Source of the DNA: Flavobacteriaceae bacterium
GTDB taxonomy: Bacteria > Bacteroidota > Bacteroidia > Flavobacteriales > Flavobacteriaceae
DNA: 34,087 nt
Direction: 5' to 3'
Assembly (NCBI GenBank): GCA_002702745.1
Contig: PABM01000013.1
Coordinates: forward strand, 1 to 34,087
The notes below the pieces were generated by a model. The model was not told where the DNA came from, did no database searches, and saw only the letters and a program-made list of their open reading frames with translations. Every line of letters begins with the position of its first letter. Within the stretch, counting starts at the first letter, position 1. This document shows positions 26,141 to 34,087 of the stretch, piece after piece. Position numbers and translations under genes: made by a program.

Positions 26141-27090
26141 TATTTTTTAAGCAAACCTAATTCAATTAGTCTTTCATCAAGAAATTCACCAGCTGTAATA
26201 TCATCATAAGCTTTTGGATATTCATCACAAACGCATGAATCAAGAACATTTAATTTCATCTCACTAACAGGATGCATGAAAAAAGGAATTGAATATCTTG
26301 ACTTCTTCAGTAGCTCTTTATTGGGATTGACAACTCTATGTACAGTCGATTTTAAAACATTATTCGTATGCCTTGAAAGCATATCTCCAATATTTATCAT
26401 TAGTTCATCCTCACTTGCTACTGCATCAATCCATTCACCATTAGCATTTAATACCTGAAGCCCTCTTCCATGAGCACCCATTAATAGTGTAATTAAATTT
26501 ATATCTCCATGTGCTGCAGCTCTGACAGCCTCCTTAGGGTCTTCTTTTATCGGAGGATAATGAATAGGTCTTAAAATTGAATTGCCATTATGAATATAAT
26601 TGTCAAAATAATTTTCATCAATTTCTAAATACAGTGCAAGAGCTCGAAGAACATATTTTGCGGTTTTTTCCAATGTTTTATATACTTCTTCGCCAACTTC
26701 ATTAAACTCAGGAAGCTCGTCTACAATAATATTAGGAAAATAGTTGTACTTATTAATATCTTCGTCGGAGATATATTGACCAAAATGCCAATATTCTTTT
26801 AAATCGCCATGCTTACTTCCTTTAGCACTTTCTTTACCAAAAGAAACATATCCACGTTGACCTGAAAATTCAGGATGCTCATACTTTCTTTTAACTTCAA
26901 CAGGAAGGTCAAAGAAAAGTTTTATTTGACCATAGAGTCTCTCAATCAAATCTTCATCAAGAAAATGCCCTCTAACTGCACAAAAGCCTATTTCTTGAAA
27001 AGCCTTGCCAATGGATTGAACAAATATTGATTTTTTTTGTTGATCATCACTTAAAAAATCTCTTAAATCTACTGAAGGTATATGATTCAT
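26140..27090 (-). CDS. Isopenicillin N synthase-like non-haem iron oxygenase
   Basis: A 316-residue 2-oxoglutarate/Fe(II)-type dioxygenase. The iron ligands are His194, Asp196 (HGDINL) and His251 (STVHRVV), and the co-substrate pair Arg265-x-Ser267 (RYSIPFF) follows. The N-terminal DIOX_N region covers about 1-110. A penicillin biosynthetic role is unlikely: no NRPS (ACV synthetase) gene is nearby, and this family is widespread as generic oxygenases. It heads a minus-strand trio with the SUI1-like and nucleoside phosphorylase genes, divergent from the E1 gene. Substrate unknown. Confidence 0.9.
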   Translation of the reverse strand: MNHIPSVDLRDFLSDDQQKKSIFVQSIGKAFQEIGFCAVRGHFLDEDLIERLYGQIKLFFDLPVEVKRKYEHPEFSGQRGYVSFGKESAKGSKHGDLKEYWHFGQYISDEDINKYNYFPNIIVDELPEFNEVGEEVYKTLEKTAKYVLRALALYLEIDENYFDNYIHNGNSILRPIHYPPIKEDPKEAVRAAAHGDINLITLLMGAHGRGLQVLNANGEWIDAVASEDELMINIGDMLSRHTNNVLKSTVHRVVNPNKELLKKSRYSIPFFMHPVSEMKLNVLDSCVCDEYPKAYDDITAGEFLDERLIELGLLKK

Positions 27091-27159
27091 TTAATTTAGT
27101 TTTATGTTAATCAAAGATAATAAATGTTAATAACTTAGATTTATAAGTTTAATTTGAGA

Positions 27160-27190
27160 TTGTCTGTTATAACTAAAAATTAATACTTTG
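27160..27190 (+). promoter_or_regulatory. Weak candidate promoter for the E1 gene
   Basis: TTG at 27160-27162 is followed after 21 bases by TACTTTG (27184-27190), a one-base-short version of TAnnTTTG. The ATG at 27205 follows closely. Suggestive only. Confidence 0.2.
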
Positions 27191-27204
27191 CTTAATAATT
27201 GCTG

Positions 27205-29178
27205 ATGAATTATTCAAATTCAAAAATAAGTACATCTATTCATATCGATCTCTACACTGGGATGCTAATTCCGCGAATGATAGAGGAAAAAATGCTGATT
27301 TTATTAAGGCAAGGAAAAATTTCAAAATGGTTTTCTGGAATTGGACAAGAGGCAATTTCCGTAGGTGTTACTAAAGCTTTAAAGAATGATGAATATATCT
27401 TACCTATGCATAGAAATTTAGGAGTATTTACAAGCAGAAAAATCCCCTTATATAAACTATTTTCTCAATGGCAAGGTAAATCTAACGGCTTTACAAAGGG
27501 GAGGGATAGGTCATTTCATTTTGGTACAAATGAGTATAATATTATTGGTATGATTTCTCATTTAGGGCCTCAGATGGGAGTTGCTGACGGGGTAGCTCTT
27601 AACAACTTAATTTCAAACAATAAAAAAATAACCGCTGTATTTAGTGGAGAAGGCGGTACAAGTGAAGGTGATTTTCACGAGGCGTTAAATGTTGCTTCAG
27701 TATGGAATCTACCTGTAATTTTTATTATCGAAAATAACGGATATGGCCTCTCAACCCCAACGAATGAACAATATAATTGTAAGAATATAGCCGATAAAGG
27801 AATAGGTTACGGAATTGAATCAATGACATTAGACGGTAATAATGTTGTCGAAGTTTATTCTACAATTACAGATTTAAGAAAGAAAATTGTAAAAAAACCC
27901 AGACCATTTCTGCTAGAATTTAAAACTTTTAGAATGAGAGGTCATGAAGAAGCCAGTGGAATTAAATATGTTCCAAAAGAATTAATTACTGAGTGGGTAA
28001 AAAAGGATCCAATTGCTAATTATGAGAAATTCTTACTTGATTCTAAAATTTTATCATTAATTGACATTGAAAATATAAAAAAGGAGATATCAAAAGATAT
28101 TGAGAATAACCTTACCAAAACATTTAACGAAAAAAGAATTAGTTCTAGTCTCGAAAATGAAATTTCAGATGTTTTTAGAAAATTTAATTTTAAAAAAATT
28201 GATTCATCTGAAAAAGTTTCTGAAAAAAGATTTGTTGATGCAATTTCAGATGGGATTAAGGAATCAATGATAAAATTTGACGACTTAATAATAATGGGTC
28301 AGGATATAGCTGAATACGGAGGTGTATTCAAAATAACCGAAGGGTTTGTTGAAAAATTTGGTAAAGAAAGAGTAAGAAATACACCTATTTGTGAATCCTC
28401 AATTATTGAAATTGCTATGGGATTATCAATTTGTAAACGAAAGAGTATTGTAGAACTTCAATTTTCAGATTTTATAACATCTGGATTCAACCCAGTGGTA
28501 AATTATTTAGCAAAAACACATTATAGATGGGGTCAGAATGCTGATGTTGTTTTAAGAATGCCATGTGGAGCAGGAGTAGGGGCTGGACCTTTTCATTCAC
28601 AAACTAACGAAGCATGGTTCACAAAAACACCAGGTTTAATTGTAGTTTATCCAGCCTTCCCTAAAGATGCTAAAGGACTTTTAATATCATCGGTTGAAAA
28701 TCCAAATCCAGTTTTATTTTTTGAGCACAAGGCATTATATAGAAGTATAAGAGAAGATGTCCCTGATGGATATTTTAATATTGAAATTGGAAAAGCAAAA
28801 CTACTTAAAGTTGGAATTGATATTTCAATTATAACTTACGGATCTGGAGTACACGAGGCCATCAAAGTAGTTGAAAACAATTCTATAAGTTGTGATTTAA
28901 TTGACCTAAGAACTCTTTCTCCACTAGATAAAGATTCTATAGTTAATTCAGTAAATAAAACTGGAAAAGCAATTATACTACATGAAGACAGTTTATTTGG
29001 AGGACTAGGTTCTGAAATTTCATCAATTATAATGGAAAATTGTTTTGAAAATTTAGATGCACCTGTAAAACGTGTTGGAAGTCTAGATACACCAATTCCA
29101 TTCGAGGAGAGTTTAGAAAAACAATACTTGCCCTTTGTCAGGTTTGAAAAAGAAATTATTGAACTGCTAAATTATTAG
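27205..29178 (+). CDS. Fused alpha/beta E1 subunit of a 2-oxoacid dehydrogenase (TPP-dependent)
   Basis: A 657-residue protein from the ATG at 27205; an in-frame TTG lies at 27199. The E1-alpha domain covers about 1-325 and contains the TPP/Mg motif SGEGGTSEGDFHEALN and IENNGYGLSTP. The E1-beta domain covers about 340-657, with GQDIAEYGG and FEHKALYRS. E1 alpha and beta are normally separate chains in branched-chain or pyruvate dehydrogenases; the fused form is known in Bacteroidota. It decarboxylates a 2-oxoacid and transfers the acyl group to a lipoyl E2. No E2 or E3 gene is nearby. The last 23 bases overlap the convergent dipeptidase gene. Confidence 0.92.
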   Translation: MNYSNSKISTSIHIDLYTGMLIPRMIEEKMLILLRQGKISKWFSGIGQEAISVGVTKALKNDEYILPMHRNLGVFTSRKIPLYKLFSQWQGKSNGFTKGRDRSFHFGTNEYNIIGMISHLGPQMGVADGVALNNLISNNKKITAVFSGEGGTSEGDFHEALNVASVWNLPVIFIIENNGYGLSTPTNEQYNCKNIADKGIGYGIESMTLDGNNVVEVYSTITDLRKKIVKKPRPFLLEFKTFRMRGHEEASGIKYVPKELITEWVKKDPIANYEKFLLDSKILSLIDIENIKKEISKDIENNLTKTFNEKRISSSLENEISDVFRKFNFKKIDSSEKVSEKRFVDAISDGIKESMIKFDDLIIMGQDIAEYGGVFKITEGFVEKFGKERVRNTPICESSIIEIAMGLSICKRKSIVELQFSDFITSGFNPVVNYLAKTHYRWGQNADVVLRMPCGAGVGAGPFHSQTNEAWFTKTPGLIVVYPAFPKDAKGLLISSVENPNPVLFFEHKALYRSIREDVPDGYFNIEIGKAKLLKVGIDISIITYGSGVHEAIKVVENNSISCDLIDLRTLSPLDKDSIVNSVNKTGKAIILHEDSLFGGLGSEISSIIMENCFENLDAPVKRVGSLDTPIPFEESLEKQYLPFVRFEKEIIELLNY

Positions 29179-30295
29179 CTCTAAGTTCTTTAGATATTTT
29201 TTCAACTTCATCTAAAACCCTTAATAAATTTAAACCCCAAAGTTTTTTAATTTGCTCCTTTGAATAACCTCGTTTAACTAATTCATAAGTTACATTAAAG
29301 GTCTCTGATGCATCTTTCCAGTTTAAAACACCACCACCTCCGTCAAAATCACTACTTATTCCTACGTGATCGATACCTATGTAAGAAACCATGTAATCAA
29401 TATGATCAACTAAGTGTTTTACAGAAACTTTATTTGGATCAAATATGCTTTCTTCTTTTAAATATTTTGCAAATGCGACTGTTTGAACGACTCCTCCGTT
29501 TTGCTTAATTAAATCTAACAATTCATTATCTAGATTTCTAGCATGATTACAAAGGTGTCTAGCAGAGGAGTGAGAGGCAATTAATGGAGCTTTAGACAAC
29601 TTTAAAGTTTCAATTATAGATTCTTTTGACGGATGTGAAATATCTATAATCATACCTAACTCATTCATTCTTATCACTGCCTTTTTACCTAGATCACTTA
29701 AGCCATTATGAACATAAAATCCATCATATTCACCCGTGTTACTATCTGAAAGTTGATTATGATCATTATGAGATAATGACATATATCTAGCACCTCTTTT
29801 ATAAAACTCGTCTATAATATTAATATTTTCACCGATCGGATACCCATTTTCAACACCAATCATAATAGCTTTTTTTCCTGAATTAACTATGTCAAAAACA
29901 TCTGATGAACTAGTAGCTAAACTCAATTGCCCAATAGAATAATCCTTAATTAATCTGTGAATAGCATTAAATTTGTTAATTGCGTTTATATATGCTTTTT
30001 CATAACCATTATCATTTAGACTATCTTGAACAGTGTAAACAACTAGCCAAGAAACATCTAAACCACCATCCTTGATTTTTGGAATATTAACCTGACTATC
30101 AGTATCCATTGAGTAATTATTTTCATCAGTGAAATTCTTTAAGTCAATATCACAATGAGTATCAATTGTTATCACTTCATTATGAATTTTTATTGCTTTA
30201 CTAAAGGTGTCCATAATTATATATATCCAAAAAGAAATTCCAATTAAAAATGAAACTAATAAAATTTTTTTGACAAACAAATTGTTTGTCATCAA
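29156..30295 (-). CDS. Membrane-anchored dipeptidase (peptidase M19, renal dipeptidase-like)
   Basis: A 379-residue zinc dipeptidase with an uncleaved N-terminal anchor (about 8-27). The metal-binding site begins with THCD near residue 46, followed by the bridging Glu in GVENGYP, and the later ISHPS and ASHSSARHLCNHARN segments. SSDFDGG near the C-terminus is also typical. M19 enzymes split diverse dipeptides, often with a D-residue, and could use cell-wall peptides in the periplasm. The 3' end overlaps the E1 gene by 23 bases, tail to tail. Physiological substrate unknown. Confidence 0.92.
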   Translation of the reverse strand: MMTNNLFVKKILLVSFLIGISFWIYIIMDTFSKAIKIHNEVITIDTHCDIDLKNFTDENNYSMDTDSQVNIPKIKDGGLDVSWLVVYTVQDSLNDNGYEKAYINAINKFNAIHRLIKDYSIGQLSLATSSSDVFDIVNSGKKAIMIGVENGYPIGENINIIDEFYKRGARYMSLSHNDHNQLSDSNTGEYDGFYVHNGLSDLGKKAVIRMNELGMIIDISHPSKESIIETLKLSKAPLIASHSSARHLCNHARNLDNELLDLIKQNGGVVQTVAFAKYLKEESIFDPNKVSVKHLVDHIDYMVSYIGIDHVGISSDFDGGGGVLNWKDASETFNVTYELVKRGYSKEQIKKLWGLNLLRVLDEVEKISKELRANNLAVQ

Positions 30296-30367
30296 TGATG
30301 ACTTTAAAAATTAAAACTTAAAACTAATAAAATCAACTTAAAATATAAATAAACCTAGAATTCTTAC

Positions 30368-30375
30368 TATTTTTG
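30368..30375 (+). promoter_or_regulatory. Candidate -7 box upstream of the helicase gene
   Basis: TATTTTTG at 30368-30375 fully matches TAnnTTTG and lies 18 bases before the ATG at 30394. No TTG is found at the expected -33 position, so support is partial. Confidence 0.35.
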
Positions 30376-30393
30376 CAAATCTGAGCTATTCAA

Positions 30394-31902
30394 ATGAGTG
30401 TTAAAACCGAAATAGATTTATATAATTATCAGAAAGGAGCAATCGATAAAATTTTTGAAAGATTTGAAGATTGTCCAAGTGATTATCATCTTTTGTATCA
30501 ACTTCCTACTGGTGGAGGTAAAACAATTATTTTTTCTGAAATTGTTCGTCAATATTTAAGACTAAAAAAGAAAAAAGTAGTTGTATTGACTCACAGAATA
30601 GAGTTATGCAATCAAACATCCAAAGTTTTAAGTGACTTCGGCGTATTAAATAAGGTTGTTAACAGTAAGGCTTCACTGGATGATCAGGAACAGTATAGTT
30701 GTTTTGTTGCTATGGTAGAAACCTTAAACAATCGATTATTAGATGATAAACTAGATATTTCGGATGTAGGATTGGTTATAATTGATGAAGCTCATTATAA
30801 CTCATTTACCAAACTACTTAAATTTTTTAGCAGCTCTTTCATTCTTGGAGTTACTGCTACACCTCTTAGCTCAAATATAAATTTACCAATGACGGATAAT
30901 TATGATGAATTAATTGTAGGTGAATCAATAAGTGAGCTTATAAAGAATAATTTTCTTGCTAGTGCAAATTTATACACCTATAATGTTGGTTTAACTAGTT
31001 TAATTGTTGGTGCAAATGGTGATTATACAGTTAAATCATCAGAAGAATTATATACAAATAATGACATGCTTTCAAAATTGCTACTTGCTTATGAAGAAAG
31101 GTGTTTAAATAAAAAGACGTTAATATTTAATAATGGGATTAATACTTCGTTAATTGTATATGACACATTTAAAAAAGCTGGTTTTAATATCAGGCACCTC
31201 GATAATACAGCAACAAAAAAACAAAGATCAGAAACACTTAAATGGTTTAAGGATACACAAGATGCTATTTTAACCTCAGTAAGTATTCTTACAACCGGTT
31301 TCGACGAGCCTACCGTGAAATGTATAATGATTAATAGAGCAACCAAATCATTGACTTTGTATTATCAAATGATAGGTAGGGGCTCAAGATTATTAAAATA
31401 TAAAAATATTTTTGAAGTAATTGATTTAGGTAATAACTTTTACAGGTTTGGTGAATGGGGTTCAGATATAGATTGGCATAAGATATTTAGAAACCCAATG
31501 AATTATCTTGATAGCATACAATCTGATGAGGAAATTGAAGGAAGGTTTAGGTACGAAATGCCTGATGAATTAAAAGATTTGTTTTCAAATTCTGAAAATA
31601 TTCATTTTGATGTCGATAAAACATATGTTGAATCAATAAAAAAAGGAAAATCATCAAAAACTGTGTTAGAAAAAGCAATTAATCATCATTCTACGATGTG
31701 TGTAGAGAATAGTGAAGATGAATTTGATGCTTTAACATTGGTAAAAGAATTAAATGATGATATAGACTATGTGATTAAAAGATACTCAAAATGTATCAGT
31801 AAAAGTACTGATAATTTTCTTGACTGGTTAACTAAAGATTACAAAAAAAGATTAAGAATTAATATCAGGATTAATTTCGATGAAATAAAAAATAAAAAAT
31901 AA
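30394..31902 (+). CDS. Superfamily 2 DEAD/DEAH-box helicase
   Basis: A 502-residue helicase of the RecG/UvrB-like ResIII group. Domain 1 has Walker A PTGGGKT (38-44), VVLTHRIEL (motif Ia), DEAH (131-134) and GVTATP (motif III-like, near 151). Domain 2 has TKKQR, SVSILTTGFDEP (motif V) and YYQMIGRGSRL (motif VI). The last 130 residues have no motif I recognise. There is no nuclease, methylase or other restriction-system gene beside it, so I do not call it a type I or III R subunit. The nucleic-acid target is unknown. Confidence 0.88.
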   Translation: MSVKTEIDLYNYQKGAIDKIFERFEDCPSDYHLLYQLPTGGGKTIIFSEIVRQYLRLKKKKVVVLTHRIELCNQTSKVLSDFGVLNKVVNSKASLDDQEQYSCFVAMVETLNNRLLDDKLDISDVGLVIIDEAHYNSFTKLLKFFSSSFILGVTATPLSSNINLPMTDNYDELIVGESISELIKNNFLASANLYTYNVGLTSLIVGANGDYTVKSSEELYTNNDMLSKLLLAYEERCLNKKTLIFNNGINTSLIVYDTFKKAGFNIRHLDNTATKKQRSETLKWFKDTQDAILTSVSILTTGFDEPTVKCIMINRATKSLTLYYQMIGRGSRLLKYKNIFEVIDLGNNFYRFGEWGSDIDWHKIFRNPMNYLDSIQSDEEIEGRFRYEMPDELKDLFSNSENIHFDVDKTYVESIKKGKSSKTVLEKAINHHSTMCVENSEDEFDALTLVKELNDDIDYVIKRYSKCISKSTDNFLDWLTKDYKKRLRINIRINFDEIKNKK

Positions 31903-31918
31903 TTTATTAATTTTAATT

Positions 31919-32413
31919 ATGAGTTTTCTAAATTGGCATAAAAAACAAGTTGAAAAAAATTTAAATATGTTTGGACTATCTAATTATCAAGGATTATGGA
32001 TTTCATTTATTAAGGGATTAATATTTGGGGCAATTATTATGTGGTTTGTAAGCTGCAATGAGCAAGTTGTTGTAAAAAAAGCTCCTACTATAGAAACTAA
32101 GATAACAAGCGAACTTCAATCTGATTTTAGTATAGGTGTTAAAGGAAATTGCGGTATGTGTAAATCCACGATTGAAAAAGCAGTTAAAGGCTTAGATTTT
32201 GTAAAAAATGCAGAGTGGGGGATTAAAACAAAAATTTTAGATGTTGAATTTATTGACTCAGATAATTTTAATTTAAATGCATTAAATTCAGCAATAAATG
32301 AATCAGGTTATGAAACAATGAATACTACGGCTATTCAGTCAGCATATGATGCACTACCTATGTGTTGTAAATACGATCGAAATATGGTAGTATATGGTTC
32401 AAAATCTGAATAA
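31919..32413 (+). CDS. Membrane-anchored heavy-metal-associated (HMA) domain protein
   Basis: A 164-residue protein. Residues 1-28 are soluble and basic, 29-45 form one membrane span, and Cys46 in WFVSC could be a lipobox but is far from the N-terminus. The HMA-like domain (about 70-140) begins with GNCGMCKSTIEKA, with metal-binding Cys78 and Cys81 as in copper chaperones and P-type ATPase N-domains. A second Cys pair (Cys149-Cys150) is near the C-terminus. The protein may capture or relay a soft metal at the membrane face. It starts 16 bases after the helicase. No copper ATPase or efflux gene is nearby. Confidence 0.82.
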   Translation: MSFLNWHKKQVEKNLNMFGLSNYQGLWISFIKGLIFGAIIMWFVSCNEQVVVKKAPTIETKITSELQSDFSIGVKGNCGMCKSTIEKAVKGLDFVKNAEWGIKTKILDVEFIDSDNFNLNALNSAINESGYETMNTTAIQSAYDALPMCCKYDRNMVVYGSKSE

Positions 32414-32415
32414 AA

Positions 32416-33456
32416 TTGAATCCTAAAGGGATAATAAACTACCTAAGAAGAAAAACAACAAGATTTTTCTCAAAAATATTAGTAAATAATAAGCTTTCAG
32501 AAGATGATTTTTCACAAAATATTACTCTGGTAAAAAAAGTTTTAGTTTCAAGGCCTAATCACAGATTAGGAAATAATCTATTGTTAACTCCTTTGATAAA
32601 AGAAATTTCAGAAATTTTTCCAAATGCTGAAATACACATCTTTACAAAAGGCAGCCTAGTTGATGTTGTATTTGATAATTATAAAAATGTAACAAGATTA
32701 ATAAAATTACCTAGAAAACCTTTCAAAAATCTGATTGAATATTTTTCATGCTGGTTTTCAATTTTAAGAGAAAAATATGATATTTCAATAAATGCTAACA
32801 GGGTTTCTTCATCAGGAAAATTAGCTATAAAATTTTCTAGATCGAATTACAAATTTTATAATATTTTGAATGAAAATTCAGAATTAATAATAGATGATTA
32901 TTCACATAATGCAAAAAACCCAGTGTATAACCTAAGATTTCTGGTTAAAAATAAAATAAATAGGTCTAAAATTATTATACCAAAACTGGATATTAAATTA
33001 CGAGATTATGAGATAAAAAATGGTGAAAAATTATTAAAATCAATGTTTAGAGATCAAAAACCTGTTATCTCAATTTTTACTTTTGCAACGGGTGAAAAAT
33101 GTTATAATAAAACTTGGTGGAAAAATTTATATCAAAAAATAAAAGCTCTTGAAAAGAATTATAATATTCTTGAAATTCTTCCCGCTGAAAATATATCACA
33201 AATTGATTTTGATGCAAAATCATATTACAGTAGAGATATTAGAGAAATTTCAAGCGTAATGTTCAATACTAAGATTTTTATCGGAGCTGATAGTGGTATG
33301 ATGCATTTGGCTCACGCTAGCAATGTTACAACAATTGGTTTGTTTAGTGTTACAGAACCTGAATTTTATGGAGTTTACGGGGATAATAATATTTCTATCG
33401 ATACAAACAAAAAAGACGGAGACTACATTATCAGTACTATACTTAAAAGAATTTAA
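32416..33456 (+). CDS. Glycosyltransferase family 9 (heptosyltransferase-like)
   Basis: A 346-residue GT-B fold enzyme of the ADP-heptose:LPS heptosyltransferase family. VLVSRPNHRLGNNLLLTPLI (about 43-62) is the acceptor-site loop, and FIGADSGMMHLAHASNV (about 290-306) is the nucleotide-sugar site. It probably adds a sugar to LPS core or a related surface polysaccharide. The start is TTG at 32416, two bases after the HMA gene stop; no nearer ATG keeps the N-terminal domain. It is very AT-rich and Lys/Asn-rich, like its neighbours. The donor sugar is unknown. Confidence 0.87.
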   Translation: MNPKGIINYLRRKTTRFFSKILVNNKLSEDDFSQNITLVKKVLVSRPNHRLGNNLLLTPLIKEISEIFPNAEIHIFTKGSLVDVVFDNYKNVTRLIKLPRKPFKNLIEYFSCWFSILREKYDISINANRVSSSGKLAIKFSRSNYKFYNILNENSELIIDDYSHNAKNPVYNLRFLVKNKINRSKIIIPKLDIKLRDYEIKNGEKLLKSMFRDQKPVISIFTFATGEKCYNKTWWKNLYQKIKALEKNYNILEILPAENISQIDFDAKSYYSRDIREISSVMFNTKIFIGADSGMMHLAHASNVTTIGLFSVTEPEFYGVYGDNNISIDTNKKDGDYIISTILKRI

Positions 33457-33477
33457 GGTAGTTTGTCTTATAATTTA

Positions 33478-33506
33478 TATTATGTAAAATAGATTTACTT
33501 ATAATA
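33478..33506. terminator. Imperfect hairpin between convergent genes
   Basis: TATTATGTAAA (33478-33488) pairs with TTTACTTATAATA (33494-33506) around a five-base loop, with a TT bulge. It lies in the only convergent spacer of real length in the window (75 bases) and could end transcripts from either side. It is all A/T apart from one G-C pair and lacks a T-run, so it is weak. Confidence 0.3.
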
Positions 33507-33531
33507 CTCACCTGCTTAAGAATAATAAAAT

Positions 33532-34087
33532 CTAGTTTTTAATAATTTTTCGGGTTGTTGATTTGTTATCTTTTACTAGTTTGATGTAATAGACTCCGTT
33601 TGCGAGCTGAGATATATCTATTTGTCCTAATGTAATGCCCTGACCCAATCTTTGGCCAATTGAATTGTAAAGAACATAATCCATTGAAACATCATTTGAT
33701 AAATATATTATACTTGATGTTGGATTTGGATAAAGCAATAAATCATCCAAGATGTTTTCAGTTACTGAAAGACCTGCTTCAACCATTACTTCTACCTCAC
33801 AAGATGATATATTATCGTTTACATCTGTTACTATCATAGTGATCGAATTTGACCCTAAATCTTCCTCTGTAAATTCTACCTTTGACAACTCAATAGATTC
33901 AATACCGCAGTTATCATAACTTCCATTATTAATGTCATCCTCTGTGATAAAAGCTAAACCGTTCTCCAGAGTTACATTGATATTAACACATGCTAACTCA
34001 GGTGATTCTTGATCGATGACGGTAACTGAAGGAATACACTGAGAAGAATTTCCATAATTATCTATTGCAGTAATCACTACTTCATTT
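33532..34087 (-). CDS. T9SS type A sorting-domain protein, 5' end cut by window edge
   Basis: The C-terminal 185 residues of a larger secreted protein. The reading frame is open to base 34087, so the internal GTG at 34077 is not a real start. The N-terminal part is made of HYR/Ig-like beta repeats (ITAIDNYGNSSQC and MIVTDVNDNISSC, each followed by a hydrophobic strand). The last 70 residues, from LLLYPNPTSS to TTRKIIKN, match the type IX secretion C-terminal signal (Por_Secre_tail). The full protein would be exported through the T9SS and attached to or released from the cell surface. The role of the missing N-terminal region cannot be seen. Confidence 0.92.
   Translation of the reverse strand, partial: NEVVITAIDNYGNSSQCIPSVTVIDQESPELACVNINVTLENGLAFITEDDINNGSYDNCGIESIELSKVEFTEEDLGSNSITMIVTDVNDNISSCEVEVMVEAGLSVTENILDDLLLYPNPTSSIIYLSNDVSMDYVLYNSIGQRLGQGITLGQIDISQLANGVYYIKLVKDNKSTTRKIIKN

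Noticed and set aside
26276..26458. Plus-strand open frame inside the oxygenase gene
   Set aside because: Antisense to the conserved HxD/RxS region; not a plausible gene.
26140..27090. Possible beta-lactam biosynthesis gene
   Set aside because: The fold matches isopenicillin N synthase, but no ACV synthetase or acyltransferase gene is present, and the family is a broad oxygenase group.
29308..29508. Plus-strand open frame inside the dipeptidase gene
   Set aside because: Antisense shadow; His/Leu-rich artefact.
31089..31346. Minus-strand open frame inside the helicase
   Set aside because: Antisense of helicase domain 2; no support.
30394..32413. Defence island built on the helicase and HMA gene
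   Set aside because: No nuclease, methylase, reverse transcriptase or effector domain is visible, and the composition matches the surrounding core genes.

Overview
The window is a 34 kb piece of chromosome from a low-GC member of the Bacteroidota, most likely a Flavobacteriales lineage. Evidence: a C-terminal type IX secretion sorting domain at the right edge, a short-signal lipoprotein with acidic residues after the lipobox Cys, the bacillithiol gene bshA, a Bacteroidota-type LptD, A-rich leaders without Shine-Dalgarno sequences, several TTG/GTG starts, and dominant AGA arginine codons matched by a tRNA-Arg(TCT). Nearly every base is coding. No gap between genes exceeds about 115 bases, and I see no insertion sequence, phage gene, CRISPR array or toxin-antitoxin pair. 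This is core chromosome, not an accessory island.

Layout. (1) 37-144: tRNA-Arg with an intrinsic terminator. (2) 160-3632, minus strand: tsaD, rsmE, an AI-2E-family permease and a DUF1566-like lipoprotein. (3) 3719-6633, plus: pfkA, gap and a BadF-type sugar kinase. (4) 6613-9625, minus: lptD then ridA. (5) 9702-20174, plus: nine tightly packed genes. These are a SPOR-tailed cell-wall amidase, an MCE/MlaD-like protein, a membrane Fe-S protein, a small HAD-like protein, a CCG-domain Fe-S protein, a conserved unknown, a GH3/serine-hydrolase fusion, bshA and a GH109-like NAD-dependent protein. (6) 20177-21868, minus: D-lactate dehydrogenase. (7) 21974-24965, plus: aroC, a DAACS symporter and ung, coupled by 4-base overlaps. 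(8) 24966-27090, minus: an isopenicillin-N-synthase-like oxygenase, an eIF1/SUI1-like factor and a nucleoside phosphorylase. (9) 27205-29178, plus: a fused alpha/beta 2-oxoacid dehydrogenase E1. (10) 29156-30295, minus: a membrane-anchored M19 dipeptidase. (11) 30394-33456, plus: an SF2 helicase, a membrane-anchored HMA-domain protein and a GT9 glycosyltransferase. (12) 33532-34087, minus: the 3' end of a T9SS cargo protein.

How the genes fit together. Envelope biogenesis dominates the middle: LptD (LPS export), amidase and GH3 (peptidoglycan turnover), MCE (lipid handling) and GT9 (LPS or polysaccharide sugars). Central metabolism is represented by pfkA/gap, D-lactate dehydrogenase, the 2-oxoacid dehydrogenase and the Fe-S electron-transfer pair.

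I did not find a clearly new defence or mobile system. The best candidates for a second look are the HAD-like protein embedded between the two halves of a heterodisulfide-reductase-like complex, the uncharacterised 160-residue protein after it, the cysteine-free LptD, the membrane-tethered HMA protein, and a palindromic decamer repeated in two divergent promoter regions.
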